Of a stretch of 64,000 bases of DNA, positions 30,302-42,392 are shown in pieces. The stretch spans positions 27,127,571-27,191,570 of the forward strand of contig CM039516.1 in the NCBI GenBank assembly GCA_022432975.1. Reading direction: 5' to 3'. The first letter of the stretch is position 1. Every line of letters starts with the position of its first letter. The notes beneath the pieces are model-generated. The model did not search any database. It was not told the origin of the DNA and saw only the letters and a program-made list of their open reading frames with translations. Origin of the DNA: Begonia masoniana. Lineage: Eukaryota > Streptophyta > Magnoliopsida > Cucurbitales > Begoniaceae. A program made the position numbers and the translations under genes.

Positions 30302-32300
30302 ATATCTCCTATTTAGTCTAAATCAGAAATAAGCTTCCACAGCTCCTTCTGAAGGGAAAAAGGCACTTCACAGTGCTGAGGAGCAGCAGGCACTCGGAGT
30401 GGAGCTGAAATAGAAGTGGAAGCAGAAGGATCAAATGGACCACGATAGACAACCAAATCTGTACAAGGTGGAGGTATTGGGTGAGCAGCCAGATAAGCAT
30501 CAATTAGACGTTGTAGCTCAGGTGAAGAACCAGTGACAGAGGAGACAAATGGATCAATAAACTTAAGCTCAGCTTCCTGGAGATCCAAGGGCACTAAACG
30601 AACCTCTGCAACAACCTCAGGTCTGAAGATTGGAGGGAAGAGATCTTCAAAACAAGCCTCTGGGAATCAGAGAGGGCTATGCGGTACTGGTCGAAGAGCT
30701 TCAAGTCTATTTACCCTTGAAACCCACCTATCTTGAACAGAGTCAAGGTCCTTGCTCAAGTCCATTTTGGTCTGATTGAGCAATTCTTATTTGCAGTCTC
30801 AAGATGTTCTAGTTTGGAGATGACAATTGCCTCAAAATGTGTACGGTTGGTGTTATATTGGATTTGGAAAGATTCAAGTCCCGTCCCAAGGCTGGCAAGG
30901 CTTGCCTGTACTTCATCTTGAAAGCCGGCAGAAATAGATTTATTCACTGGAGGAGTGGGGCGACTGATAGGCCGAGCAGGAGCATGAGATGACACATAAG
31001 ATACTGGAGTAGAAGAGGGAGCTGTGATGGGCACTGGACTTGGAGTGGGAGTAGTAATTGGCACTGGACTTGAAGTGGGAGCTGTAGTTGGCACTGGACT
31101 TGAAGTGGGAGCACTAATTGGTACTGGACTTGGAATGGGAGCTCTAGTTGGACTGATTGGCAGAGGAAGAGTAGGTTGGGCTTGAGGAGGGTCAGGATCA
31201 CTAAATGGTTCTGAAAAGGAAGCTTCCTCATTAGAGACTTCCTCTGAAGCTTGAAGGAGCAGGACTGAAGAGGGTGTAAGCACAGGAATAAAGGAGTCAT
31301 CGTGTTAACTGGTTTCCTCTTCTTCAGCAGGAAGAATTAGTTTTCTGGTTGTACCCCTTCTCCGAGCTCTGCCAACCAACTCACCTTGAGGACCCCTTCG
31401 TCCCTCTCTGGCAACCAATGCACCTTGTTCATCCCGTGAAATGCCCATCCTAGACAAGGTGGAGGTAGAGAAGAAGTCTGAAGGCTTCATGGGTAAGAGT
31501 TGGTCAGATTCATGAAATACAACCCCATACTGATGGAAAATCTTCATAGGTAGAAGATTATAGGGTAAGGAGTTGGATCCACTGGTGATCACTTGGAGCA
31601 TTTGGTTTAGGATAATGAAACCCTGTGGAAGGGGTCACATTTAAAAAACTGATCAATTAAGAAGAGATCCATGCCACTGACATGGTCTCTATGGCCTTCG
31701 ACGGGCATAATGTTATAGTGAATCATCTGGTTAGATACTCCGGCCCGAAGATTTAGATCCTTGCTTTTCTGCCTGAGGGGAAAGTTGTTTGGGTCCTTGG
31801 CAATCAATTAGATTAAATCCTTGCCCGCAGGTTTATTAAGAAAAGACAGAGTCAAAGTGGACTCAAAAACTCTTCGTGTACCATTGAGGAAATTACAGCA
31901 AAGGATGGTGCATCAAGTCCTGAGAAAGTGCAATGTGGCGCCCATAAACATAGCTCCTAAGGGCTAGAGGTTTGGAAGAATGTTCTAAGTTGGCATAGAA
32001 CATTCGAATTGAGGTTTCACAAAACCCTTGAGCAGAATCAAATAGCCCTATTAACCCCAATCTTAGTAAAGGTTCTTCAAGATCCAAACCAAACAAATCA
32101 TCAAAAATTACTCCACGAGAGCGGATAATAGGCTTGGATTCAAAATCCTCATAGTACCTCTTGGAAGCGGCGTGATTGACAAATTCGTTATTTGGCCAGA
32201 CAAGAGACGGAGGGTCCGAAACTGAATGAGCATCTCCAGTAAGTGTAGTCTTCTGCTTCTTTCTGGAGAGGACTTGAGGTGCGTGGGAAGAAGATGCCAT
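30302..32300 (-). pseudogene. COP-2 extra 3' ORF, 'putative plant transposon protein'-like
   Basis: The ATG at 32300 starts MASSSHAPQVLSRKK. The N-terminal half shows SKRYYEDFESKPIIRSRGV, FDDLFGLDLEEPLLRLGL and TSIRMFYANLE, then (next frame) IHYNIMPVEGHRDHVSGMD. This pattern is that of the plant domain annotated as a putative plant transposon protein (Pfam Transposase_32, recalled and not searched). The C-terminal half is Pro/Thr/Ser-rich with a 30-bp repeat (31015-31160; SAPTSSPVPTTAP units) and a final QKELWKLISDLD. Stops near 31893 and 31807 and frameshifts break it into about five segments. Position after pol and before the 3' LTR is where env-like genes sit in some plant copia elements, but no transmembrane or signal segment is visible. 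Function unknown. Confidence 0.75.
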
Positions 32301-32690
32301 TGAACTATGGTAGAGATTTTAGAGCTCGAGAGGATGGATGGTAATGAAGAATCGGTGTCGGAGAGCGTTAGACGAATCGACAGAGCGCGGGAAGTTCAAA
32401 AGGTAGGGCATCTGAAACAGAGAAAAAGGGTTTTATAAAACAGACGATGATGGTCCATGGACACGTGTCGATAATGTTCATTCCCAACGTCCATTGCCAA
32501 AGACCATTGACAACGTCCATTGTCAAAGTTTATTTTTATCGTCCATGATAAAAGTCCATTGTTATTAATTTTAATACACGTCCACTGGACAACGTCCATT
32601 GACGTTATTGACTACTTCTATTGTCAGCGTCCATTATGACAACATCCATGCCTTCATTGATTAATTTTCTCTAACCGAGAAATAACCTTA
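32301..32690 (-). promoter_or_regulatory. Putative internal promoter of the COP-2 extra ORF
   Basis: On the minus strand a TATA-like ttttataaaa (32431-32440) lies about 130 bp before the ATG at 32300, followed by a CT-rich leader. Upstream (32455-32645) are repeats of a caacgtccattg-type motif. COP-1 has the equivalent arrangement at 52133-52251. Promoter activity is inferred. Confidence 0.5.
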
Positions 32691-33505
32691 GATTTTCTCA
32701 ACCCAAATGAGTCATAACCTTATTCTTATATTATTGAAGGTCTTTTCATTCACAGGCTTGATAAAGATATCAGCTAATTTATCTACAGAATTGACAAATT
32801 CTAAACAAATATCCTCTTTCTGAACATGATCTCTAATAAAATGATATCTAATCTCGATGAGCTTGGTTCTGGAATGCTGCAAGGGATTTTTGTAAATATT
32901 GATGGAATTCTTCTGACTAAATTCACCTCAATAATCTTAGCTAAGGTGTCCATTCCTATGTGATCTAGCCTTCTAATCCTAATCCAACTATCATTAGAAG
33001 AATTCATAACAAAACATTTTTCATCAGTATGTTCAAAAAATCATCCATATCAAAAATATAACTAATTTCTTTCCTATCTCTTTTGCACAAAATATTGCTA
33101 TTCGAAATATCTTTAACCACATATTCATTTGATCTAAATATCACATTTCACACAGTTGACTTATACCAATTAGGTTATGCTTTAACACATCTCTACCAAC
33201 AAAATATGTTTTCAATAGCAGGGTTGGCAGGGTTACCTCAATTGCCAATACTAACGATTTTACCCTTCTAGTTGTACACAACAGAATGATATTTTTTTAT
33301 TAACAATAAACTTTGTTGAATCTCCCGTCATGTGTCTTGAACATTCACTGTCGAGATATCATTGATCTTCACAGGAAGAACAATCAACATGTAAAACAAA
33401 ATCATGTAGCCTTCTTTGGTACCCAAACCTTTTGGGTCCTGGCATTAGGTTTGGTTCCCTTAGGAACCCATTGTAATTTAGGAGCTACTCTAGATTTGCT
33501 AAATT
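32691..33505 (-). pseudogene. COP-2 pol remnants
   Basis: Minus strand. A degraded protease (TVNVQDT..., cf. LDSGCSRHMTGD) is seen near 33350 and pre-integrase SWIRIRRLDHIGMDTLAKI near 32990-32930. It then jumps directly to the RNase H C-terminus (IEIRYHFIRDHVQKEDICLE, ADIFIKPVNEKTFNNI) near 32880-32720. Integrase core, RT and most of RNase H are deleted at about 32885. Confidence 0.85.
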
Positions 33506-34458
33506 TTAGAGGACATAAAATGATTTATGTCCTACTTCATTACATGCATGACAGATAGATGATTTAACAAAGAAATTCTTATAAACTTTCTTTTTATTAG
33601 ATTTTTCGTATCCTATCCCTGCTTTGTCAAATGTCACTCTTTGACTTCCTAATAGCATATTCAGATTTTTGCTTCCATTAGTGAACTTAAGCACAATGTC
33701 ATTCAAGTCCTTATTTTTACTTTTAAAATCGTTGGTCTCCTTTTCAAGCAGATTATATTCTCTAACATGCTTTTCAACTAAATATGCATTTTCCCTTTTT
33801 AACAAATTATATTTAGTCTTAAGCATACCAAATTGTTTAACTAAATCATTAAAAGTATCAATTAAATCACCATCATCAGATTCACTATCACTAGAAGAAT
33901 TGCTTAACACATTATCGTGTGCCATGAAGTAGAGGTTGGCGACTTCCTCATCCTCTGAAGATGTATCACTCTCACTATCATCCCAAGTAGCTTTCATAGC
34001 TCTCTTCTTGAATTTCTTGGGATTCTCCTTTGCTTGTGGACACTCAGCCTTGATGTGTCCAGGCTTCCCACATTCGTAGCAAGTAATCTCCTTATCCATT
34101 TAAGGCTTTTCTCCCTTTGAGAATATCCTCCCATTCAATCTTTTCCGTTGGAGAAATCTGCTGAACCTTTTTGTTATGAATGCAATCTCCTCATCATCTT
34201 CTTCTTGTTCGGATTCATCTTGTTTACTAGAGGAGGCTTTGAATGCAATATCCTTTCTTTTGGTTATTCCCTTGTCTTTAAGATCCTCCTTATCATTGGC
34301 TCTCATTGTTATTTCGTGCGTCATGAGAGACCCAATGAGCTCTTCAAGTTTGAGGACTTTTAAATCTCTTGCTTCTTGGATGGCTGTCACTTTAGGTTGT
34401 CATCCCCTCAGTAGACATCTTAGAATCTTCCTGACAAGTTCTTCATTTGGATATACTC
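33506..34458 (-). pseudogene. COP-2 gag, C-terminal part
   Basis: Minus strand, two open segments. 34390-34100 starts TAIQEARDLKVLKLEELIGS and LMTHEI (UBN2-type copia Gag). 34099-33506 has the CCHC knuckle CYECGKPGHIKAEC, an acidic Asp/Ser stretch, a coiled-coil-like segment (NLLKRENAYLVEKHVREYNL) and a second Cys/His pair, CHACNEVGHKSFYVL. A stop before TAIQ and a frameshift separate pieces. TACTC at 34454-34458 is a TSD copy. Confidence 0.88.
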
Positions 34459-36633
34459 TGTAACGACCCGAGTCTGCCAGACCTGGTTTCGCTACCCAAA
34501 ACTTTAAGTAGACAAGGTTTATAATTAGACAAAACTTTAAGACACTTAGCCGAAGAGAATTGGAAACTCAAGGACATCTACCGATCACAAAACGATAAGG
34601 CATGGTGCACGCTCCTACCGATTGACACATGCACATCACGTAATTTATTAAACTTCATCTGATCACAAAATGACAAGACTTAATATCGGCTTCTACCGAT
34701 TGACACATGCACGTCACGTGACTCATTATACTCCTTCCGATCACAAAACGACAAGACTTAATACATACTCATGCCGATAATGGAAAACCTACATCTACCG
34801 ATTGACACATGCGCATCACGTGATTCATTAAACTTCTTCCGATCACAAGACGACAAGACTTAATACATACTCATGCCGATAATGGAAAACCTTCATCTAC
34901 CGATTGACATATGCACATCACGTGATTCATTAAACTTCATCCCGATAGAGGACATGATCCGATGGAAGACTTCATCCGATGGAAGACTTCATCCGATAGA
35001 AGACTTCATCCGATGGAGACTTCATCCGATAGAAGACTTCATCCGATAGACAGGAAACTTTCAGACTTTCATAAACTTCAACATGACTGAATAAACTAAC
35101 ACACAGTTGGACCATAATCTCATTAGAATACATGTAGCGGGAGACTCTAACAAAACAGATCATTCTCAAACTCAGAAGTTAGTCAGTCAAGTTCCAGTAT
35201 CCATTGTTTCAAGAAAACATCCTACATAGACCTCAGTATTCATAACCTTACTAACATGATAAAAGTAATAACCAGGAGTTGAAATCGCCTTCCCAGCCAC
35301 CAGTTTGTCACCCTGAGCACCTTTCAGCAACCAGCCTTAATCATCCTCATTAGACTTGAAATCCTCACCTGGTAGTTCTTCACCTACATCATAAGGTTTA
35401 AACTATAAGCCTAATGCTTAGTAAGGAATGCAATGCTAACATGTATGCATGAATGCACAAGTTATAGAAACACATGTTCATGATCTTTTTGTGTTCTTGT
35501 TCTTGTTCATGTTCATCGTTTTCATCATATGGATTAAGGGAGGATTTGTGCCGAAAAGGGGGTTGACAGTGAGAGTGTACATAGTGGGTCGTAATCATGG
35601 TCCACCTTTTGGACAGTGACATACGCCAAACCGCCCCCAACCCTTTCTTAATCCTTGTTGCATAAGTTTCATGTTCATATCTTATTCATGGGAGAAATCA
35701 TGCACTTAAAACATTTTCATATGCTTGAGAAAAGATTCATGATGCATAAGCATGAGTAACCTTAGTTCATCAGGCTACTGGACAAACCATTCATTCATCA
35801 AAGGATCATAACATCAACTCGAGCACCATAACTAAACAGACGATAGCACAGAAAATCTTTAAACCTCATAGACAACTTCTACCTAGTACCCTTGTGATGT
35901 AGGGCCTTAATGACCGGGAATCTTACTCACTCACTTACCTGGTTTCCTTAGCAACTTGAGCACTTCTCTTCAAACTTCTTCACCTAGAAACATTTCACAT
36001 TACAGTGTTAAATCAAAATCCTAACTAAAAGTCATCCTAGTATCTAACATAAATATTTCTAAATCTTCCTAGTCGAGCGCCTAGTGTGTACAGATTAAAA
36101 CTTCCAAAACCTAAATAACCAGATTAAGTCTAACAACTAAACATGGTCTGTTATTTTAATGTCCAGAATCGAATCAGAAATGCCATTACTAAACACGGAT
36201 CAAGATTGTCACTACCATTACTCTGTTAGTGAAGAATCCGAACCTCAAGTTCTAGCTGAAGACAGAGCTCTAAGTAACTACCCAGTAACTACATTGTCTA
36301 AATCTTACCTAGAGCGTGGATTGTCGAAGTGGAGGCTGATGAACTGGTCGCCGGCAAAGGAATAGCTGGCAGAGAGGGAGCTCTAGAAGGAAAGGAATCG
36401 CCGAGAGAGGAAATGTCGGTTACAGTGAGGTTTTAATGAGGTTTAAGAATTTTCTATAACCTATTTATACCAATAAAAATCCACCTTAATTACAAACTTG
36501 CCACCCAACCTAGTTTCACTCAACTTGTAATAAATAAGTCTTGGCATTAAATTTAAAATCATAAAGGTCAATAAAAAGCGTGACAATTAAAATGGTTAAG
36601 AAAATCACTTGGCCGAAATTGTCGGGTGTTACA
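34459..36633 (-). mobile_element. Solo LTR, family-B-like (2175 bp)
   Basis: It begins tgtaacgacccgag and ends gtcgggtgttaca, with TSD TACTC (34454-34458 and 36634-36638). Minus orientation. In the element sense it has a mini-exon at 35983-35939 (45 nt) with CCAG/GTAAGT. Repeats near 34580-34940 share ctaccgattgacacatgc, and near 34965-35055 there are six cttcatccgatagaaga units. Small ORFs here are spurious. Confidence 0.9.
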
Positions 36634-37133
36634 TACTCTACCAAGCACTTTTAAACCATTAGTAATATTGGTAAAACGTGTAAACATAGAGTTAATGGTT
36701 TCATCCTTTTCCATAGAGAACAATTCATACTCATGAATTAACATACTCATTTTACATTCTTTCACCTAATTTGTGCTTCGTGTGTGATCTCTAATAGGTG
36801 CCAAATCTTTTGAGCACTCTCACACCCTTGTACTATATTAAATTCATCTCTATTTAGAGCACAGTACAGTGTGTTTATTGCCTTGGCATTTAGACTCAGA
36901 TTTCTTTTATCAGAATCTGTTAGCTCAGCTATTGATTTAGGAGTTCTAACTCCATTCTCAACTTTTACAGCCTGGAAAGGGCCGTTTTCAATTATACCTC
37001 ACATCTCATAGTTCACAGCTTGAACGAAAATTTTCATTCTAGCTTTCCAATAAGCATAGTCGTTGCCATAAAAAAATGGTGGCCTGGAGATGGACTGACC
37101 TTCTACATGTGTAGAATTTGTGTTGAATGCCAT
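36634..37133 (-). pseudogene. COP-2 gag, N-terminal part
   Basis: The minus strand ATG at 37133 reads MAFNTNSTHVEGQSISRP, then FFYGNDYAYWKARMKIFVQA, then AELTDSDKRNLSLNAKAINT and MLIHEYELFSMEKDETINSM. This is the Gag N-terminus and UBN2 domain of a plant copia element. A stop and a frameshift are present. It is joined to 34458 across the solo LTR. Confidence 0.88.
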
Positions 37134-37200
37134 TGTAAGAATATTACAATATTTTCTAAATAACAACTTAGACAATATTCAACCTTGCTCTGATACTAAT
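37134..37200 (-). promoter_or_regulatory. COP-2 leader and primer binding site
   Basis: The minus strand reads attagtatcagagcaagg next to the 5' LTR (37183-37200), complementary to initiator tRNA-Met with one mismatch from tggtatcagagc. Confidence 0.8.
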
Positions 37201-38597
37201 TGTAGGATCGTATTTGTCTAAGGGGGGGGGGGGTAAATTAGACTTTTTAAATTTAATTTGTTAATCTAATCAATTTCTCTCTTAAGTTCAACTGATAAGA
37301 AAACAACAAATAAACAAACAATAAAAGTGAGAGAGAGAGAAATTGACACCACAGTTTTTAACGTGGTTCGGCTAAGTTGCCTACGTCCACGCTTCAAGGC
37401 TCCCCCTTGAAGATTCTTTCCTTCTCCTTACGAGAAAACCAGATCGAACTTTCCGAGCGTCGATCTACTGCCTTTACACTTTGATTGAACTTCACGGGCG
37501 TCAATCACAGCCTTTACACTTTGATTGAACTTCACGAGCGTCAATCACAGCCTTTACACTTTTACAGTATGAACACAGTAAGCACATGGATACAATCTCT
37601 CAACAGATAAAACTCAAGTTAAAGTATAGAGAGATGTAGAAAATTGCAGAGTATATCTCAGTGTTCTGCTTGTTAGGGCTCAAAGATAATTTTGCAAGAG
37701 GTTCTTCTTCCGAGCTCTTTCTTCTCTTTTTATACTCTGTCTCTTATCGGCTCTGAATCTTGAAATGCTCCATATCCGAATGTAGAAATTATATGACCAT
37801 TGGAGAAGCATTCGTACATAGCTCGCTAGCCATTGCATTCTGGAATAGCTTTCTCTCGCAGCCATTAATGGCAGAGTTAAAGCTCCGGACGACTGTCACT
37901 GTCGCTCTTGGTCTTTTAAACTTTGGCGCTAAGACTTTGGACATTTGTGCCATTCCATTAACGTGGACAACTGTCGACGTTGTCTTTCATTGTCGTGGAC
38001 GACTGCATTCCCTTTGAGCATGGATGATAACCTTTCCTTTGATCGTGGACACAGCGTCTTCTCTTGAATGTGGACAATAAGCTTTCCTTCGAGCGTGGAC
38101 AATAAGAGTTGACTTGATGATTGACTAATGAAGCCGACTTAAAGTCACCTGACATTCACGTGGCAATATGGACGACTGATTTCTTCTATACTCTTCTGTC
38201 TCAGCCGTGGATGATTGAATCTAACTTAAAACACCACCTGACTTTTACGTGGACTTTAGACAATTGATTTTTTTTATACTATTCTGTCTCAGTCGTGGAC
38301 GATTGAATCTAACACCACCTGACTTTCACGTGACACTTTAACATCCGCGTGGACAATTGCAAAAGGCTTGACTGTGGATTATTGATTTCAGACTAAAAAC
38401 ACTTAACCGCAAAAACGTCAGAAACACAAAATACCCTTTTTAAAAGGGCATTTCCAGATAAATGTACTTATGACAATAAACCAACTTTATCGAATTAATT
38501 ACAAGTTCACTTCACCAAATTCAGGTTAATCATAATCATCCAGATTAAAACTTAATCATCAAAAATATAGTTACTTAAAAACACATTTAAGCTAACA
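37201..38597 (-). mobile_element. COP-2 5' LTR
   Basis: It begins tgtaggatcg and ends gctaaca. It is closely similar to the left LTR with small indels, including loss of some gtggacgac units near 37975. Confidence 0.9.
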
Positions 38598-39094
38598 GTT
38601 TTGTGACCGGTGGATGTTGAGTAGAAGATTTGTCGTTTTGTGATCGGTAGAAGAGAGTATCCGACGCGTCGGCAGATGTGAGTGGAAGATGCGTGAGAGT
38701 CGACGAGTCGTTCGACTAATACGAGCGGTGGACGATGGAAGCAGAAGATACCTTTTGTTTCTGCTTCTTCCGCTGGCACTGTTCAGCAGTTGATGTCGCT
38801 TGTATCCACTTCTTCCGCTGGTATTGTTTAGCGGTGGATGTCGTTGTATTCACTTCTACCACTGCTACTGTTCAGCGGTAGATGTGCTTTGGATTTCGTT
38901 TCCCTCAGTCAAACGTTTTAATGTTTTGTCTCTTTTATAAATGTTGTTTATACAAAAGTTTTCCGCTGCAAGTTTTGAAGATTTAAAAATTTAATTTTAT
39001 TGTTTAGTGAAACTTTAAAATTTTCCTTGAAATTTCTTAGTCCTATTCTATGTCATGAGTAGCGAACCGGGTTCAGAAAACTCTGGGCGTTACA
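38598..39094 (+). mobile_element. Family-A LTR, 3' piece
   Basis: It resumes with gttttgtgaccggtggatg and ends ctctgggcgttaca at 39094. The three pieces total about 1.9 kb, matching the family-A LTR length less its missing first about 100 bp. The flank caaag (39095-39099) and beyond is copia gag, so this LTR inserted in COP-1. Confidence 0.88.
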
Positions 39095-40075
39095 CAAAGT
39101 ACTCAAGTTATAGGAATTCATTGGGCTTCTCATGACACACGAGATTACAATGAAGATTAAAAAGAAGGAAAAACAAAAAAAGAAAGAAAACTGCAAGAAG
39201 AAAGACATTGCTCTCAAAGCCTCATCGTGCAATCAAGTTGAATCCGATAAGGATAATTGCTCTTATGACTCAAATATTCAACAAATTTCTTCAAAGAACA
39301 AAGTGGCAAGAAAAAATAGTAACAAAAGAAGATCGATCTCAAAACAATACAGAATCTACTTGCTATGGTGGGGAAAACAAGGGCATTTCAAAGCCATTGT
39401 CCATTAGTTAAGAAGGCTCCAAATGCCTTCAAGAAAAAAGGCAATGAAAGCAACTTAGAATGATAGTGAAGAAGACATCTTATCTGAAGACGAAGAAGTA
39501 GCCAACATGTGCTTAATGGCAAAGGAAAACAAGGTACGTGATTTATTTAGTGATTTGGAGGAAAATATTGATGAAAATGAATTGATGATTCTTTTAATGA
39601 GTTGCTTGGGTAATTTAACTCACTTAAATGTAAATGTAAAATTTTAAAAAAGAAGAATAATGAGATAGTTAAGAAGCATGCTAATATGACTTTTTGAAAA
39701 GGAGATTTAAGATTTGAAATCTAAAATTGATAATTTGCATGACATAATTTTGAAGTTTACTAATGGCAACGAAAATTTGAATATGCTACTCAAACAACAA
39801 AGAATAACAACCTTTGATAAACCGAAATCATGTATGAACCATTTAAAAAGAAAATTTTTTATAAGAACTTCTTTGTTGGCCCAACTAATTGTAATATATG
39901 TAATATGATTGGTCATAGATATTTTGTTTGCTCATTGAAATCAAATGATAAAAATATATCTTTTACTTTGGCATGAGTTTCTAAAGGAGTCAAGGGTAAC
40001 TCTCATGGACCCAAAAAAATTTAGGTACCTAAGAAATGCAATTAACTATTCTTTGTAGGTTGAAGACTCTCTCTT
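39095..40075 (+). pseudogene. COP-1 gag, decayed
   Basis: Plus-strand copia Gag with many stops and frameshifts. It shows an LMTHEITM equivalent (about 39129-39152), a Lys-rich segment (39150-39220), a broken zinc knuckle (YGGENKGHFKAIVH, about 39363-39405), the acidic EDILSEDEEVANM segment (39470-39510) and KFTNGNENLNMLLKQQR (about 39754-39805). It is co-linear with COP-2 gag. It ends at the solo LTR at 40076 and resumes at 46724 with protease. Confidence 0.82.
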
Positions 40076-40539
40076 TGTAACGACCCCGGCCAGGAGCCGC
40101 CACGTGTTCATATTCTTTCATTAATCGTTTGCTTGACTTTTACTATTATTACATTCACTTACTATCTCTCAACAGACTTTCACATTTAACATATACTTTT
40201 TTTTTTCTTTCTAAACTGGTAATAGAAACGCAGAACCATTAAGGAAGACGAACCCTCTCGTGCCCGACTTCCCACGCCTCGTCGGCTCAACCTTCACAGA
40301 GTCGAGCGACTAGACTCGGTCATTGGCTTCTTGACAATTTCGGGAAAAGAGGAGGTGCCCTCAATTCTCTTAACTTAATACCACTCGGGTTTGCATGGGT
40401 TGCATGCGTTGACAACCCTCAGAAATTTAGTCGTCCGGTCATCACGTGCATTACGCGTGACTTGCTTAACATCGCCTAAAAGGAGACATCTTCCGGTGGG
40501 CACGTGGGTCTCGCGTGCTAAATTAAAACATCATTCGGT

Positions 40540-40875
40540 CGCTAATCGACAAAACACATTTTACATCTTCCGGTCGCTAAACGACAAAACACATTTTACA
40601 TCTTCCGGTCGCTAAACGACAAAACACATTTTACATCTTCCGGTCGCTAAACGACAACACACATTTTACATCTTCCGGTGGCGTCATCCGGAAGACTAAA
40701 CCATCATGCAACTATCCTTCGGCATCTGCCGATGACGTCAGCCGGAAGACTAAACAAACAAACAACTACCCTTCGGCATCTGCCGATGACGTCAGCCGGA
40801 AGACTAAACCATCAAACAATTAACTCTCGGCATCTGCCGATGACGTCAACCGGAAGATTGCCTCATCCAGCCTCC
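40540..40875. repeat. Two tandem arrays in the family-B solo LTR
   Basis: A 35-bp unit (cggtcgctaaacgacaaaac, then acattttacatcttc) occurs about four times (40548-40672). A roughly 54-bp unit containing ggcatctgccgatgacgtca occurs three times (about 40720-40855). GYP-3's LTR carries the second array inverted at 59490-59650. Confidence 0.85.
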
Positions 40876-42392
40876 GTCTTACGGTAGAGAACACTAAATC
40901 ATCAAACGACTCCTCCCAACAGAAAGAAAACACAACTCATTAAAAATGCATATAGCGGAAGACTTAAGCAACAGATCATTTATAAATCTATATAATCATT
41001 CCCTGACTCAGTGATCCACTAGACAGTTTCAAAGCTCCACGTTTTAAAATAATCTCATCCTACTTAAACTACCATATTCTTTAACATACTGTAACATAAG
41101 AGTTTTAACCAGGGGTCATAAATCGCCTCTCCAGTCTCGCACTGTCACCTTGAGCATCCTCCAGCAACCAGCCTTAAGCATCCTCTTTGCACATAACATC
41201 CTCACCTGAACCTTCTTCACCTACACCATAAGGTTTAACTATAAGCCTAATGCTTAGTAAGGAATGCATGCTGACAGATATACATGAGTACACAATTTAA
41301 AGAGACATAAGTTCATAAACCATTCATCACTCGTGTTCATCTTTATCATTTACATGACATGTATTAAGGCAGGAGACGATGGAGGAAGACAGGGGTACAT
41401 AGTCATTTGCCTATCGCGGCAGACATACATAATCATTTGCCTATCGCGGCAATCATGATACATCACTCGGCCTCCCCAGTGGGAGAATTCGCGAGCCATA
41501 CATATCATTAACTCGGCCTCCACCAGTGGGAGATTTCGCGAGTCGTACATATCATTAACTCGGCCTCCACCAGTGGGAGATTTCGCGAGTCATACATATC
41601 ATTAACTCGGCCTCCACCAGTGGGAGAATTCACGAGTCATACATAACATAGTCTTTCCCCGCTCTGCACTTAATCTTGGTTACATTTGCTTTTCATATTC
41701 TCAACTTAATCATAACAAGGACACAGTGCATAGACATAAAGTTCATAGAGAGAAGTCATATCATGAGGACAAGTAAAACATTCTGTAACTTTACATTTAC
41801 TTACACAACTTCTTCATATCGTGGAAATAACAAATCATAGTCAATAAGCTAACATCTCAGTGATTTCCTAATACCCTTGCGGTGTAGGGCCCTAGTGGCC
41901 GGAAATCTTAACACATTAACTTACCTGGATTCCTTAGCAATCTGAGCTTCTTTCCTTTAGACTTCTTCACCTAAAACATGTACATTACAGTAGTTAAAAC
42001 AAAGTCCTAATAGTCCTAATCATAAACCATCCTAGGATCTAATAGCTAAAGTCATTCCGATTCCTCTGTTTGACACACTGCAGTCTGAAATCCGAAACTA
42101 GGTGGACAGGTTTTACCATTGATTAAATCCGAGTTGGTTACTTTGAAATGTTCAGAATCGATTTGGGATGACATTTCTACTCTCAGACTTAAAAGGGTCT
42201 TAAACTACTCGGCCACTGCTAAGAAAATTCCGAACTCAAATGCCGAGCTGAAAACAGAGCTCTATTTACTAATGAACGACTACACTGTCCATTTCATACC
42301 TCGGGTGTGGATTTGCAGAGAAGAGCAAGCTCGAAACCAGCCGTCGGTAAGGGAAGTTCTGGTAGCCGAGAGCAAGAACTTGGGAAAGAAGG

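Larger units (their letters stand above)
28451..38597 (-). mobile_element. COP-2: Ty1/copia element with an extra 3' ORF, RT deleted
   Basis: LTRs 28451-29872 (1422 bp) and 37201-38597 (1397 bp) begin tgtaggatcg and end gctaaca. The flanks ATTTT (28446-28450) and GTTTT (38598-38602) form an imperfect TSD. Minus-strand order is PBS, gag, short pol remnants, extra ORF, PPT. Most of integrase and all of RT are missing, and stops and frameshifts are frequent. A solo gypsy LTR (34459-36633) splits gag. It sits inside the family-A LTR. Confidence 0.9.

Noticed and set aside
33083..33558. Plus-strand ORFs over COP-2 pol remnants
   Set aside because: Antisense to recognisable copia protease and gag segments; no motif of their own.
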